Shown here piece by piece: positions 16,018 through 25,255 of a DNA stretch of 64,000 nt (the first letter of the stretch is position 1; every line of letters starts with the position of its first letter). The DNA is taken from assembly GCA_016704535.1 (NCBI GenBank), contig JADIZZ010000010.1, positions 167,887 through 231,886 on the forward strand, given 5' to 3'. A model generated the notes under the pieces. It searched no databases. It was not told the DNA's origin and saw only the letters and a list, made by a program, of their open reading frames with translations. This stretch comes from Betaproteobacteria bacterium (GTDB taxonomy: Bacteria > Pseudomonadota > Gammaproteobacteria > Burkholderiales > Burkholderiaceae_C). The position numbers and the translations under genes were made by a program.

Positions 16018-17820
16018 ATGTTCCCGCACCGCCTCACCGACAAGAGCGCCTTCGACATCGCGCAGGCGCTGGTCGACGGCTTCAACCGCCACTACCGCCT
16101 CTTCCGCGAGACCACCGCGCAGGCCAAGCAGCGCTTCGAACGCGCCGACTGGGCAGGCCAGCAGAGCGCGCAGGCGCTGCGCATCGAGTTCTATGACCAG
16201 CGCGTGAACGAGGCCGTGGACCGGCTGCGCAGCACCTACGACATCGACGCGCTTTCGATGGACACCTGGCAGCAGGCCAAGCTGCACTACATCGGCCTGC
16301 TCACCGACCACCACCAGCCCGAACTCGCCGAGACCTTCTTCAACTCGGTGACCGCCAAGCTGCTGCACCGCAGCTACTTCCGGAACGACTTCATCTTCGT
16401 GCGCCCGGCCGTCAGCACCGAGTACATCGAGGACGACGCGCCCGGCGCGCTGCCCACCTACCGCGCCTACTACCCCACCAAGGACAAGCTGCACGCCACC
16501 TGGCGGCGCATCGTCGACAACTTCCAGCTCGCGCGCGACTTCGAGGACCTCGACCGCGACGTCGAGCACGTGGTGCAGGCCATGACGGCCGAGCTGGGCG
16601 GCTTCCGCCCGCGCGCCAACTTCCAGATCCAGGTGCTGTCCAGCCTGTTCTACCGCAACAAGGGCGCCTACCTGGTCGGCAAGATCATCAACGGCTATAC
16701 CGAGACGCCGGTGGCGCTGCCCATCCTGCACGGCAGCCAGGGCAAGCTAGTCATCGACGCCGCGCTCTTCGGCGAGGACGACCTGCTGATGATCTTCAGC
16801 TATGCGCGTGCCTATTTCATGGTCGACATGGAGATCCCTTCGGCCTTCGTGCACTTCCTGCGCGGCCTGATGCCGCGCAAGCCGCGCGCCGAGATCTACA
16901 GCGCCATCGGCCTGCAGAAGCACGGCAAGAACCTCTTCTACCGCGACCTGCTCGCGCACCAGCGGCACAGCAGCGACAAGTTCCGCATCGCGCCCGGCAT
17001 CAAGGGCATGGTGATGCTGGTGTTCGACCTGCCGTCCTTCCCCTATGTGTTCAAGGTCATCAAGGACTTCTACCCGCCGCAGAAGGACACCACGCGCGAG
17101 CAGATCAAGAGCAAGTACCTTCTGGTCAAGCAGCACGACCGCGTCGGTCGCATGGCCGATACGCTGGAGTACAGCAACGTGGCCTTCCCGCGCCACCGCT
17201 TCGAGGAAGAACTCATCGCCGAGCTGAAGCACTTCTGCCCCAGCCTGATCGAGGAAGACCCGCGCAATGGCGACGTCATCGTCATCAAGCACGTCTACAT
17301 CGAGCGTCGGATGATTCCTCTGAACATCTACCTGCAGGAAGCCACGCCCGAGCAGATGGCGCACGCGGTGCTGGAATACGGCAATGCGATCAAGGACCTG
17401 GTGGCCGCGAACATCTTCCCCGGCGACATGCTGTGGAAGAACTTCGGCGTCACGCGCCACGGGAAGGTGGTGTTCTACGACTACGACGAGATCGAGTACC
17501 TCACCGACTGCAATTTCCGTCGCGTGCCGCAGCCGCGCAACGAAGAGGAAGAGATGAGCGGCGAGGTCTGGTACACGGTGGGTCCGAAGGACGTCTTCCC
17601 CGAGACCTTCGCGCCCTTCCTGCTGGGCAACGATGCCGTGCGCGAGGTCTTCATGGCCCACCACGCCGACCTGCTGGACGCCGCCTTCTGGCAGGGCCAC
17701 AAGGAGCGCATCAAGGCCGGTCACGTGCACGATGTCTTCCCCTACGAGCCCGCGAAGCGCTTCACCGCAGGCCGCTTTTTCGACCCTCCCCTCGCACTGC
17801 AAGGAGCCCGCCATGTCTGA
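16018..17820 (+). CDS. aceK: Isocitrate dehydrogenase kinase/phosphatase
   Basis: Bifunctional enzyme that phosphorylates and inactivates isocitrate dehydrogenase when cells grow on acetate, so sending isocitrate to the glyoxylate shunt; it also reverses this. The 600-residue sequence has the regulatory N-terminal domain and the atypical kinase core with KGMVMLVFDLPSFPYVFKVIKD (ATP-binding), NIFPGDMLWKNFGVTRHGKVVFYDYDEIEYL (catalytic loop and metal binding). The ATG at 16018 is 5 bp after can. The C-terminus (LALQGARHV) overlaps the thiolase start by 8 bp. AceK next to thiolase and liu genes fits coordinated growth on acetyl-CoA-yielding substrates. Confidence 0.96.
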   Translation: MFPHRLTDKSAFDIAQALVDGFNRHYRLFRETTAQAKQRFERADWAGQQSAQALRIEFYDQRVNEAVDRLRSTYDIDALSMDTWQQAKLHYIGLLTDHHQPELAETFFNSVTAKLLHRSYFRNDFIFVRPAVSTEYIEDDAPGALPTYRAYYPTKDKLHATWRRIVDNFQLARDFEDLDRDVEHVVQAMTAELGGFRPRANFQIQVLSSLFYRNKGAYLVGKIINGYTETPVALPILHGSQGKLVIDAALFGEDDLLMIFSYARAYFMVDMEIPSAFVHFLRGLMPRKPRAEIYSAIGLQKHGKNLFYRDLLAHQRHSSDKFRIAPGIKGMVMLVFDLPSFPYVFKVIKDFYPPQKDTTREQIKSKYLLVKQHDRVGRMADTLEYSNVAFPRHRFEEELIAELKHFCPSLIEEDPRNGDVIVIKHVYIERRMIPLNIYLQEATPEQMAHAVLEYGNAIKDLVAANIFPGDMLWKNFGVTRHGKVVFYDYDEIEYLTDCNFRRVPQPRNEEEEMSGEVWYTVGPKDVFPETFAPFLLGNDAVREVFMAHHADLLDAAFWQGHKERIKAGHVHDVFPYEPAKRFTAGRFFDPPLALQGARHV

Positions 17821-18991
17821 GGCCATCGTCATCGTTTCCGCCGCGCGCACGCCCATCGGCGGGCTGCTCGGCGACTTCTCGTCGCTGGCCGCCTGGGAGC
17901 TGGGCGCCGTGGCCGTGAAGGCCGCGGTGGAACGCGCCGGGGTGCCCGGCGACGCGGTCGACGAAGTGCTGCTGGGCAACTGCCTGATGGCCGGCCAGGG
18001 CCAGGCGCCGGCGCGCCAGGCCACGCTGAAGGCCGGCCTGCCGCAGAGCGCGGGCGCGGTGACGCTGTCCAAGATGTGCGGCAGCGGCATGCGCGCGATG
18101 ATGTTCGGCCACGACATGCTGCTGGCCGGCAGCGCACAGGTGGTGGTGGCCGGTGGCATGGAGAGCATGACCAACGCGCCGCACCTGATGTTCGCCCGTA
18201 AGGGCGTGAAGTACGGCGCCGCGCAGCTCTTCGACCACATGGCCATGGACGGCCTGGAAGACGCTTACGAGCGTGGCAAGGCGATGGGTGTTTTTGCCGA
18301 ACAGTGCGTGGCGAAGTACGGCTTCACGCGCGAGGCACAGGATGCGTATGCGATTGCCAGCACCACGCGCGCCAAGGCGGCGAACGAGGACGGCAGCTTC
18401 GACTGGGAAATCGCTCCGGTGCTGCTTGCCGGCCGCGGCGGCGATACCGTGATCAAGCACGACGAGCAGCCCTTCAAGGCCAAGCTCGACAAGGTGGCGG
18501 GCCTGAAGCCGGCGTTCAAGAGGGACGGCACGATCACGGCCGCGAATGCCAGCAGCATCAGCGACGGCGCCGCGGCATTGGTGCTGATGCGCGAGAGCAC
18601 GGCCGTCCAGATGGGCGTCAAGCCGCTGGCACGCATCGTCAGCCACGCCTTGCACGCACAGGCCCCGGAATGGTTTGCCACCGCGCCCGCCGGCGCCATC
18701 GCCAAGGCGCTGAAGAAGGCCGGCTGGGATGCCAAGAGCGTCAACCTCTGGGAAGTCAACGAGGCCTTCGCCGCCGTGACCATGGCCGCGATGGCCGACT
18801 TCCAGCTGCCGCACGAGATCGTCAACGTGCACGGCGGCGCCTGTGCGCTAGGCCACCCCATCGGCGCTTCCGGTGCGCGCATCGTCGTCACGCTGCTGGG
18901 TGCGATGCGCCGGCGTGGGCTGAAGCGTGGCGTGGCCTCGTTGTGCATCGGCGGCGGTGAAGCGACGGCGCTGGCCGTCGAGCTTCTGTGA
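17813..18991 (+). CDS. Acetyl-CoA C-acetyltransferase (thiolase)
   Basis: A 392-residue thiolase II-type enzyme that condenses two acetyl-CoA or cleaves acetoacetyl-CoA. Active-site residues: Cys89 in SKMCGSGM, the His in NEAFA/GGACALGHPIGASGAR, and the last Cys in SLCIGGGEATALAVE. The ATG at 17813 has AAGGAG 12 bp upstream and overlaps the aceK end. In this setting it is the enzyme that splits the acetoacetyl-CoA formed by leucine breakdown after HMG-CoA lyase and CoA activation, or a general short-chain thiolase. Its stop codon lies within an imperfect 45-bp tandem repeat. Confidence 0.94.
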   Translation: MSEAIVIVSAARTPIGGLLGDFSSLAAWELGAVAVKAAVERAGVPGDAVDEVLLGNCLMAGQGQAPARQATLKAGLPQSAGAVTLSKMCGSGMRAMMFGHDMLLAGSAQVVVAGGMESMTNAPHLMFARKGVKYGAAQLFDHMAMDGLEDAYERGKAMGVFAEQCVAKYGFTREAQDAYAIASTTRAKAANEDGSFDWEIAPVLLAGRGGDTVIKHDEQPFKAKLDKVAGLKPAFKRDGTITAANASSISDGAAALVLMRESTAVQMGVKPLARIVSHALHAQAPEWFATAPAGAIAKALKKAGWDAKSVNLWEVNEAFAAVTMAAMADFQLPHEIVNVHGGACALGHPIGASGARIVVTLLGAMRRRGLKRGVASLCIGGGEATALAVELL

Positions 18992-19067
18992 AGCTCGACC
19001 CCACGACGTCGAGCGCTGGCCGTCGAGCTCCTGTGAAGCTCGACCCAAGCCGTCGAGCGCTGGCCGT
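18968..19067 (+). repeat. Imperfect 45-bp tandem repeat across the thiolase stop
   Basis: Two copies of a 44-45-bp unit (18968-19012 and 19013-19056), each starting GCGCTGGCCGTCGAGC and containing CTGTGAAGCTCGACCC, with a third partial copy at 19057-19067. The first copy is the last codons and stop of the thiolase gene, so the second copy repeats the stop. It looks like a local slippage duplication. Confidence 0.9.
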
Positions 19068-19079
19068 GGACATGTGCTG

Positions 19080-19745
19080 ATGGCCGGCCCGGGCTTGCTG
19101 CCCGGCCCTGCCGAGGCGGTGATGTTCGCCATCGCGGTGTTCGTGCTCAACGCGACGCCAGGCGTGGACTTCCTGCTCACGGTCAGCCGCACGCTGACCG
19201 GCGGTGCGCGCGCCGGCGTGGCGGCCGCGCTGGGTATCAGCGCCGGCTGCGTGGTGCATGCGCTGGCGGCGGCCTTCGGGCTGGCGGCGCTGCTGGCCGT
19301 GTATCCGCACGCCTTCGTATTGTTGCAATGGGCGGGCGCGGCCTACCTGGCGTGGCTGGGTTCAGGCCTCCTGCGCCAGGCGCTGCGGCCCGGCGATGCG
19401 CCAGCCGCCGCGCCGAAGGGTCTGATGGAGCGCAACCGCTGGGTCGACTTCCGCACCGGGCTGCTGACCAACGTGCTGAACCCGAAGGTGGCGCTGTTCT
19501 TCCTGGCCTTCCTGCCGCAGTTCGTGCCCGCCGATTCGCCTGCCAAGACGCTCTCCTTTCTGCTGCTGGGGGCGTGGTTCGTGGCGCAGGGCACGCTCTT
19601 CCTGCTGGCGCTGGTGGTGCTGGCCGCGCGACTTCAGCGCCTCCAGGCGCACTCGGTGGTGCGCCGCGTGCTGGGCGCCGCGGGTGGCCTGCTCTTCATC
19701 GGCCTGGCGCTGCGCCTCTTGCGCGAGCGGCCACTGGCCGGCTGA
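19080..19745 (+). CDS. LysE/RhtB-family amino-acid exporter
   Basis: Small inner-membrane exporter with six hydrophobic helices. The N-terminal family motif is FVLNATPGVDFLLTVSRTLTGGARAGV; a second typical block is WVDFRTGLLTNVLNPKVALFFLAFLPQFV. I use the ATG at 19080 (221 aa); an ATG at 19122 would start closer to the first helix and give about 207 residues, which is also plausible and equals the usual family length. It lies 88 bp past the thiolase stop, behind the tandem repeat. Substrate is unknown. Confidence 0.85.
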   Translation: MAGPGLLPGPAEAVMFAIAVFVLNATPGVDFLLTVSRTLTGGARAGVAAALGISAGCVVHALAAAFGLAALLAVYPHAFVLLQWAGAAYLAWLGSGLLRQALRPGDAPAAAPKGLMERNRWVDFRTGLLTNVLNPKVALFFLAFLPQFVPADSPAKTLSFLLLGAWFVAQGTLFLLALVVLAARLQRLQAHSVVRRVLGAAGGLLFIGLALRLLRERPLAG

Positions 19746-19778
19746 GCGCGCCCGCGGCTGCACCCGCACAATCGAGCG

Positions 19779-20465
<687 letters not shown>

Positions 20466-20508
20466 ACGCAGGCCCCGGCCCCGCACCTTTCCCGAAAGAC
20501 CCCAAGCC

Positions 20509-21639
20509 ATGCTGCTGCCCGAAGACCACCTTGCCGTGCAGGACGCCGTGCGCAGCTACGTGCAGGCCGAAGTGGCGCCGTTTGCCGCGGCGTGGGACAA
20601 GTCGCACCGCTTTCCCGCCGAGGCGCTGAAGGGCCTGGCCGCATTAGGTTGCTACGGCGTGGCCGTGCCGCCCGAGTGGGACGGCGCCGGGCTCGACTAC
20701 CTGGCGCTGGCCGTCATCCTGGAGGAGATCGCTGCCGGCGACGGCGCCACCAGCACCGTGGTCAGCGTCAACAACTGCCCGGTGTGTTCCATATTGATGG
20801 CGTATGGCAACGCCGACCAGAAGGAACGTTTCCTCAAGCCGCTGGCGCGCGGCGACATGCTGGGCGCTTTCTGTCTGACCGAGCCCCACGTAGGCAGCGA
20901 GGCCGGCGGGCTGAAGACCACCGCGGTGCGGGACGGTGACGACTACGTCATCAACGGTGTCAAGCAGTTCATCACCAGCGGCAAGAATGGCGACTTGGCC
21001 ATCGTGATGGCGGTGACGGACAAGGCCGCCGGCAAGAAGGGCATCAGCGCCTTCCTCGTCCCGACGAAGACACCCGGCTACACGGTGGCGCGAATCGAGG
21101 ACAAGCTGGGCCAGCACGCCAGCGACACGGCGCAGATCACCTTCGAGAGCTGCCGCGTGCCGGCTGCCAATCTGCTGGGCGACGAGGGCATGGGGCTGAA
21201 GATTGCCCTGTCGGGCCTGGAAGGCGGCCGCATCGGCATCGCCAGCCAGGCTGTGGGCATGGCGCGTGCGGCCTTCGAGGCGGCGCTGGCCTACAGCAAG
21301 GACCGCACGAGCTTCGGCCAGCCCATCTTCAAGCACCAGGCGGTGCAGTTCAAGCTGGCCGACATGGCCACGCAGATCGAGGTCGCGCGGCAGATGATCT
21401 GGCACGCCGCGGCGCTGAAGGACGCTGGCCGGCCGTGCCTGAAGGAAGCCGCGATGGCCAAGCTGTTTGCCAGTGAAATGGCCGAACGTGTATGCAGCGG
21501 CGCCATCCAGGTCTTCGGCGGCTACGGCTACGTCAGCGACTTCCCCGTCGAGCGCATCTACCGTGACGTGCGTGTGTGCCAGATCTACGAGGGCACGTCC
21601 GAGGTTCAGAAGATCCTCATCGGTCGGGCGCTGGCGTAG
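20509..21639 (+). CDS. Acyl-CoA dehydrogenase (short/branched-chain type)
   Basis: FAD-dependent dehydrogenase, 376 residues. Blocks: VAVPPEWDGAGLDYLAL, FCLTEPHVGSEAGGLKTTA, KQFITSGKNGDLAIV, RTSFGQPIFKHQAVQFKLADM, and FGGYGYVSDFPVERIYRDVRVCQIYEGTSEVQ. The catalytic base is Glu361 in YEGTSEVQ, the place used by short- and medium-chain enzymes, unlike LiuA where it sits in the middle helix. It is about 30% different in design from LiuA and probably acts on butyryl-, isobutyryl- or 2-methylbutyryl-CoA. The exact substrate is not readable. No LiuR site precedes it. Confidence 0.92.
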   Translation: MLLPEDHLAVQDAVRSYVQAEVAPFAAAWDKSHRFPAEALKGLAALGCYGVAVPPEWDGAGLDYLALAVILEEIAAGDGATSTVVSVNNCPVCSILMAYGNADQKERFLKPLARGDMLGAFCLTEPHVGSEAGGLKTTAVRDGDDYVINGVKQFITSGKNGDLAIVMAVTDKAAGKKGISAFLVPTKTPGYTVARIEDKLGQHASDTAQITFESCRVPAANLLGDEGMGLKIALSGLEGGRIGIASQAVGMARAAFEAALAYSKDRTSFGQPIFKHQAVQFKLADMATQIEVARQMIWHAAALKDAGRPCLKEAAMAKLFASEMAERVCSGAIQVFGGYGYVSDFPVERIYRDVRVCQIYEGTSEVQKILIGRALA

Positions 21640-21714
21640 CCGGTGCGCCGGACGCCGCGTGATTCGGGCAGCCACTGGCCTGGCGTCGTCGCGACCGGAG
21701 CTACATTGCGCCCG

Positions 21715-23826
21715 ATGACTGAGGACCAAGCCCGCCAGGTGCTGCTGCTGCAGTCGCGCGAAGCGGATGCGCCCTCGGCGCTGTGGGCGGCCGAGGACGG
21801 CCGCTGGGCCACGCGTGAGGCGGTGGCCGCCGTGGGCGACGATGCCCGGCCTGAGGCCTTCGTCGTCGCGCGCGCCGCGGCCGCGATGACACGCCTGCTG
21901 CCGCGCGATGCCGCCGGTCGGCATTGGGTTTCTCGCCGTGGCTGGCACCCGGGCTGGGTGGGCCTGGCGCTGTTGCTCGGTGGGCTGGCTGGCCTGGCCG
22001 CTGACCAGCTGGGCCCGCCGCAGCGGGTGAACCTGCTGGCGCCCGCGGTGTGGGCGGTGGTGGCCTGGAACGTCGTCGTCTATGCCGGGCTGCTGCTGCC
22101 GCTGCCCCGGTTGGGACTGCGCGACGCCTTGGCGCGCTGGGGACTGGGCCGTGACGATGGCCCGGCCGCGCTGTGGGCGCACCACGCCGGGCCGCTGCAT
22201 GCTGCGCGCGCGGCGCTGGTGCTGCACGCCGGCGCGGCTGCGCTGGCGCTGGGCCTGGTGGCCGGGCTCTACGTGCGCGGGCTGGTACTGGACTATCGCG
22301 CCGGCTGGCAAAGCACCTTCCTCGACGCGCAGGGCGTGCAACGGGCCCTGCAGTGGCTGCTGGCGCCGGCGCGCTGGGCCACGGGAATTGCACTGCCCGA
22401 CGTGGCACCGTTGCGGGTCGGCCCCGGCGGTGACGCGGTGGCGAGCGCCGCGCCGTGGATCCATCTTTACGCCGCCACGCTGGTGATCTTCGTGCTGCTG
22501 CCTCGCAGCCTGCTTGTGCTGCGGGCTGCCTGGCAAGCCACGCGCCAGGCGCGCTGTTTTCCGCTGCCGCTGGACACTCCGTACTTCGAGGCCCTGCACC
22601 CGCTGATGCGGCCCGGTCTGCCGCGGGTGCTGCCGCTGCTGTGGATGGCCGATCGGTCGGACCTGACGCTGCTGGGCACGCCGGTGGGCGCCCTCGAGCA
22701 GCCGCTGACCCTGCTGCGCAGCGACGAGGGCGACGAATTGCAGTTGCGACCCGTGCCGCCTGGACTGGCCGAAGTCGCGGTGCAGGCTGCGGCACCGCGC
22801 GGCTGGTGGGCTGCGCTGTGGGGGCGCCCGGCCGACGACGTCCTGCCGCGGTTGCGCGAACAGGTGGCCGCGGTGCTGCTCGTCAGCTCGCCTGGTGCGC
22901 CGCGCCCAGAGTGGCTGGCCGCGCTGGGCCGGCCCGTGGTGGCCCTGGTGGATGGCCCATCGGCCGAGCCGCCCGCGCTGCCCCTGCACGCGCGCGACGA
23001 CGGCTGGCTTGCCGAGGGCCGCCTGCTGCACGCGTTGGCGCTGGCGCTGGACGACGACCCGCGCATGACGCGCCTGACGGCCGCGTGGACGGCGCGCCAG
23101 CGCGAGCGTCTGGACGCGGGCGTGGCCGAGCTGGCCGACACGCTGGCCCGCATAGCTTGCGCGCGCGAGGCCGTGGCGGATGTCGGGCGCCTGGCCAGCG
23201 GCCGCGCCGAAGCCGAGGCGGCGCGCCATGAGCTGGGCAGGGCGCTGGAAGCCGAACTGGCAGAGCATGGCGCGCGCCTGGCCGCGCTGTTTGGCCTGCC
23301 GGCGGCTGCGCAGCACCCTGCGCCTTCGCAGCTGGACGCGTCTGCCGTGCCCGCGGCGGCGCTGCGCAAGCGTGTCGACGAAGGTCGATCGGCGCTGGTG
23401 GCCGGGCTGCTGGGCGGCGCACTCACTGGGTTGAAGGCCGACGTGCTGAGCGGCGGCCTGACGATGGGCACTGGCGCCGTTGTCGGCGCGCTCGTCGGCG
23501 CCCTTGGGGCAGCTGGCGCGGCACGCGGGCTGAACGTGGTGCGTGGGACCGACCGCAATTTCGTCACCTGGGACGAGGAAGTGCTGGCGCCGGTGACCGC
23601 CGGTCTGCTGGCGCGTTACGTCGTGCTGGCCTACGGCCTGGCGCCCGAGGTCGCGCGCGAACGGCTGCTGCCCGCGCTCGCCGCGCAGCAGGGCACGCTG
23701 GCCACGCTGTGGCGCACGCGTTCGAAGCGCTTCGCCAACGCCGGTGAAGCCGAGCCGCTCGCAGCGGCCCTGCGCCAGCCGCTGGCGCAGGCGCTGGTTC
23801 AGGCCATCGGCGGCCCTAGACTCTGA
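21715..23826 (+). CDS. DUF2868 membrane protein fused to a DUF3482-like C-terminal region
   Basis: A 703-residue protein. The N-terminal half resembles DUF2868: a short soluble start (MTEDQARQVLLLQ), then hydrophobic helices at about 85-110, 118-138, 175-205 and 250-275. The second half is helical and Ala/Arg-rich, with a glycine-rich block (LLGGALTGLKADVLSGGLTMGTGAVVGALVGALG, about 570-605), which resembles the DUF3482 effector region of the YcjX-like GTPase normally encoded beside DUF2868. No Walker A (GxxxxGKS/T) is present anywhere in the protein. So it looks like a fusion that dropped the GTPase domain. Function unknown. ATG 21715 is used. It ends 4 bp before trkA. Confidence 0.7.
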   Translation: MTEDQARQVLLLQSREADAPSALWAAEDGRWATREAVAAVGDDARPEAFVVARAAAAMTRLLPRDAAGRHWVSRRGWHPGWVGLALLLGGLAGLAADQLGPPQRVNLLAPAVWAVVAWNVVVYAGLLLPLPRLGLRDALARWGLGRDDGPAALWAHHAGPLHAARAALVLHAGAAALALGLVAGLYVRGLVLDYRAGWQSTFLDAQGVQRALQWLLAPARWATGIALPDVAPLRVGPGGDAVASAAPWIHLYAATLVIFVLLPRSLLVLRAAWQATRQARCFPLPLDTPYFEALHPLMRPGLPRVLPLLWMADRSDLTLLGTPVGALEQPLTLLRSDEGDELQLRPVPPGLAEVAVQAAAPRGWWAALWGRPADDVLPRLREQVAAVLLVSSPGAPRPEWLAALGRPVVALVDGPSAEPPALPLHARDDGWLAEGRLLHALALALDDDPRMTRLTAAWTARQRERLDAGVAELADTLARIACAREAVADVGRLASGRAEAEAARHELGRALEAELAEHGARLAALFGLPAAAQHPAPSQLDASAVPAAALRKRVDEGRSALVAGLLGGALTGLKADVLSGGLTMGTGAVVGALVGALGAAGAARGLNVVRGTDRNFVTWDEEVLAPVTAGLLARYVVLAYGLAPEVARERLLPALAAQQGTLATLWRTRSKRFANAGEAEPLAAALRQPLAQALVQAIGGPRL

Positions 23827-23830
23827 GCTT

Positions 23831-25255
23831 ATGAAGATCCTGATCCTCGGCGCCGGCCGCGTCGGTGAGAGCGTAGCCGAGAGTCTGGTCTCGGAGAAGA
23901 ACGACATCACCGTCATCGACACCGACCCGGCGCGTCTGCGGGACCTTCAGGACCGGTTGGACCTGCGCGGCGTCGTCGGCAACGGCATCCAGCCCAGCGT
24001 GCTGCGCGAGGCCGGTGTCGACGACACCGACATGCTGATCTCATGCGCGCCGCAGGACGAGACGAACCTGGTGGCCTGCAAGGTGGCCAAGGACCAGTTC
24101 AACGTGCAGACCACGATTGCACGCGTGCGCAGTCCCGAATTCCAGGACGGCAGCCCGCTGCTGGGCAAGGACGGCTTTGGCGTCGACAAGGTGATCTGCC
24201 CCGAGCAGAGTGTCACCGCCTACATCCGCAAGCTCATCGAATACCCCGAAGCGCTGCAGGTGCTGGAGTTTGCGCAGGGCCTGGTGAGCCTGATCGCGGT
24301 GCGCGCGGTGGCCGGTGGGCCGCTGGTGCGACACAGCCTGGCGGAGATACCCGCGCTGGTGCCCGACATCGAGATGCGCATCGTGGCCATCTACCGCCAG
24401 GACACCGTGTTGGCGCAACTCGACGGCCAAACCGCCATCGAGCCTGGCGACGAGGTCTTCGTGCTCGCCGCCACCGAGCACATTCGCACCGTGCTGGGCG
24501 CTCTGCATACGCGCGACCAGCCGGTGAAGCGCCTGATGGTGGCCGGAGGCGGCAAGGTGGGGCTGCGTCTTGCGCGCGAGGTTCATGCCGACTACCAGGT
24601 CAAGATCATCGAGCCGCTGCGCGCCCGTTGCGAGTACCTGGCCAACGAGCTGCCCTCCGGGGTGCTGGTGCTGCAGGGCGATTCCACCGACGAGGATCTG
24701 CTCACCGACGAGAACGTCGACCAGATGGACCTCTTCCTGGCGCTGACCAGCGACGACGAGGACAACATCATGTCCTGCCTGCTGGCCAAGCGCCTGGGCG
24801 CCAAGCGGGTGCTGGCCATCATCAACCGCCGCGCCTACGCCGACCTGGTGCAGGGCACGACCATCGACATTGCCATCTCGCCCAGCCACACCGTCATCGG
24901 CGAGCTGCTGGCCTTCGTGCGGCGCGGCGACGTCGAGGCCGTGCACAGCCTGCGCCGCGGCGCGGCCGAGGCGCTGGAGGGCATCGTGCGCGGCGACGCC
25001 AAGACCTGCCGCATGGCCGGCCGCCGCATCGAGGAAGTGGGCCTGCCCAAGGGCGCGCAGGTCGGCGCCATCGTGCGCGGCCTGCACCGCAGCGACGGCA
25101 CCGAGGCCGGCGCCGACGCGCGACCCGAGGTCATCATCGCCCACCACGACACCGTGGTGCAGCCCAACGACCACGTCATCATCTTCGTGCCGCGCAAGCG
25201 CATGGTGCGTGACGTGGAGAAGCTCTTCCAGGTCAGCGCGACCTTCATGTTCTGA
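23831..25255 (+). CDS. trkA: Trk potassium uptake regulator TrkA
   Basis: Cytoplasmic NAD(H)-binding subunit that gates TrkH. The 474 residues contain two RCK units: first Rossmann motif ILGAGRVGES at residue 4, then a TrkA_C domain; second Rossmann motif VAGGGKVGLR near residue 237, followed by GDSTDEDLLTDENVDQMDLFLALTSDDEDN and a final TrkA_C domain. Start ATG 23831 is 4 bp after the DUF2868 gene and puts the Rossmann motif in its usual place. It overlaps trkH by 1 bp (TGATG). Nothing is missing. Confidence 0.96.
   Translation: MKILILGAGRVGESVAESLVSEKNDITVIDTDPARLRDLQDRLDLRGVVGNGIQPSVLREAGVDDTDMLISCAPQDETNLVACKVAKDQFNVQTTIARVRSPEFQDGSPLLGKDGFGVDKVICPEQSVTAYIRKLIEYPEALQVLEFAQGLVSLIAVRAVAGGPLVRHSLAEIPALVPDIEMRIVAIYRQDTVLAQLDGQTAIEPGDEVFVLAATEHIRTVLGALHTRDQPVKRLMVAGGGKVGLRLAREVHADYQVKIIEPLRARCEYLANELPSGVLVLQGDSTDEDLLTDENVDQMDLFLALTSDDEDNIMSCLLAKRLGAKRVLAIINRRAYADLVQGTTIDIAISPSHTVIGELLAFVRRGDVEAVHSLRRGAAEALEGIVRGDAKTCRMAGRRIEEVGLPKGAQVGAIVRGLHRSDGTEAGADARPEVIIAHHDTVVQPNDHVIIFVPRKRMVRDVEKLFQVSATFMF

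Noticed and set aside
20644..23922. A 1092-codon open frame on the minus strand opposite the acyl-CoA dehydrogenase and DUF2868 genes
   Set aside because: It is a high-GC shadow: Arg/Gln/His-rich, no domain, and covers two well-supported genes on the plus strand.
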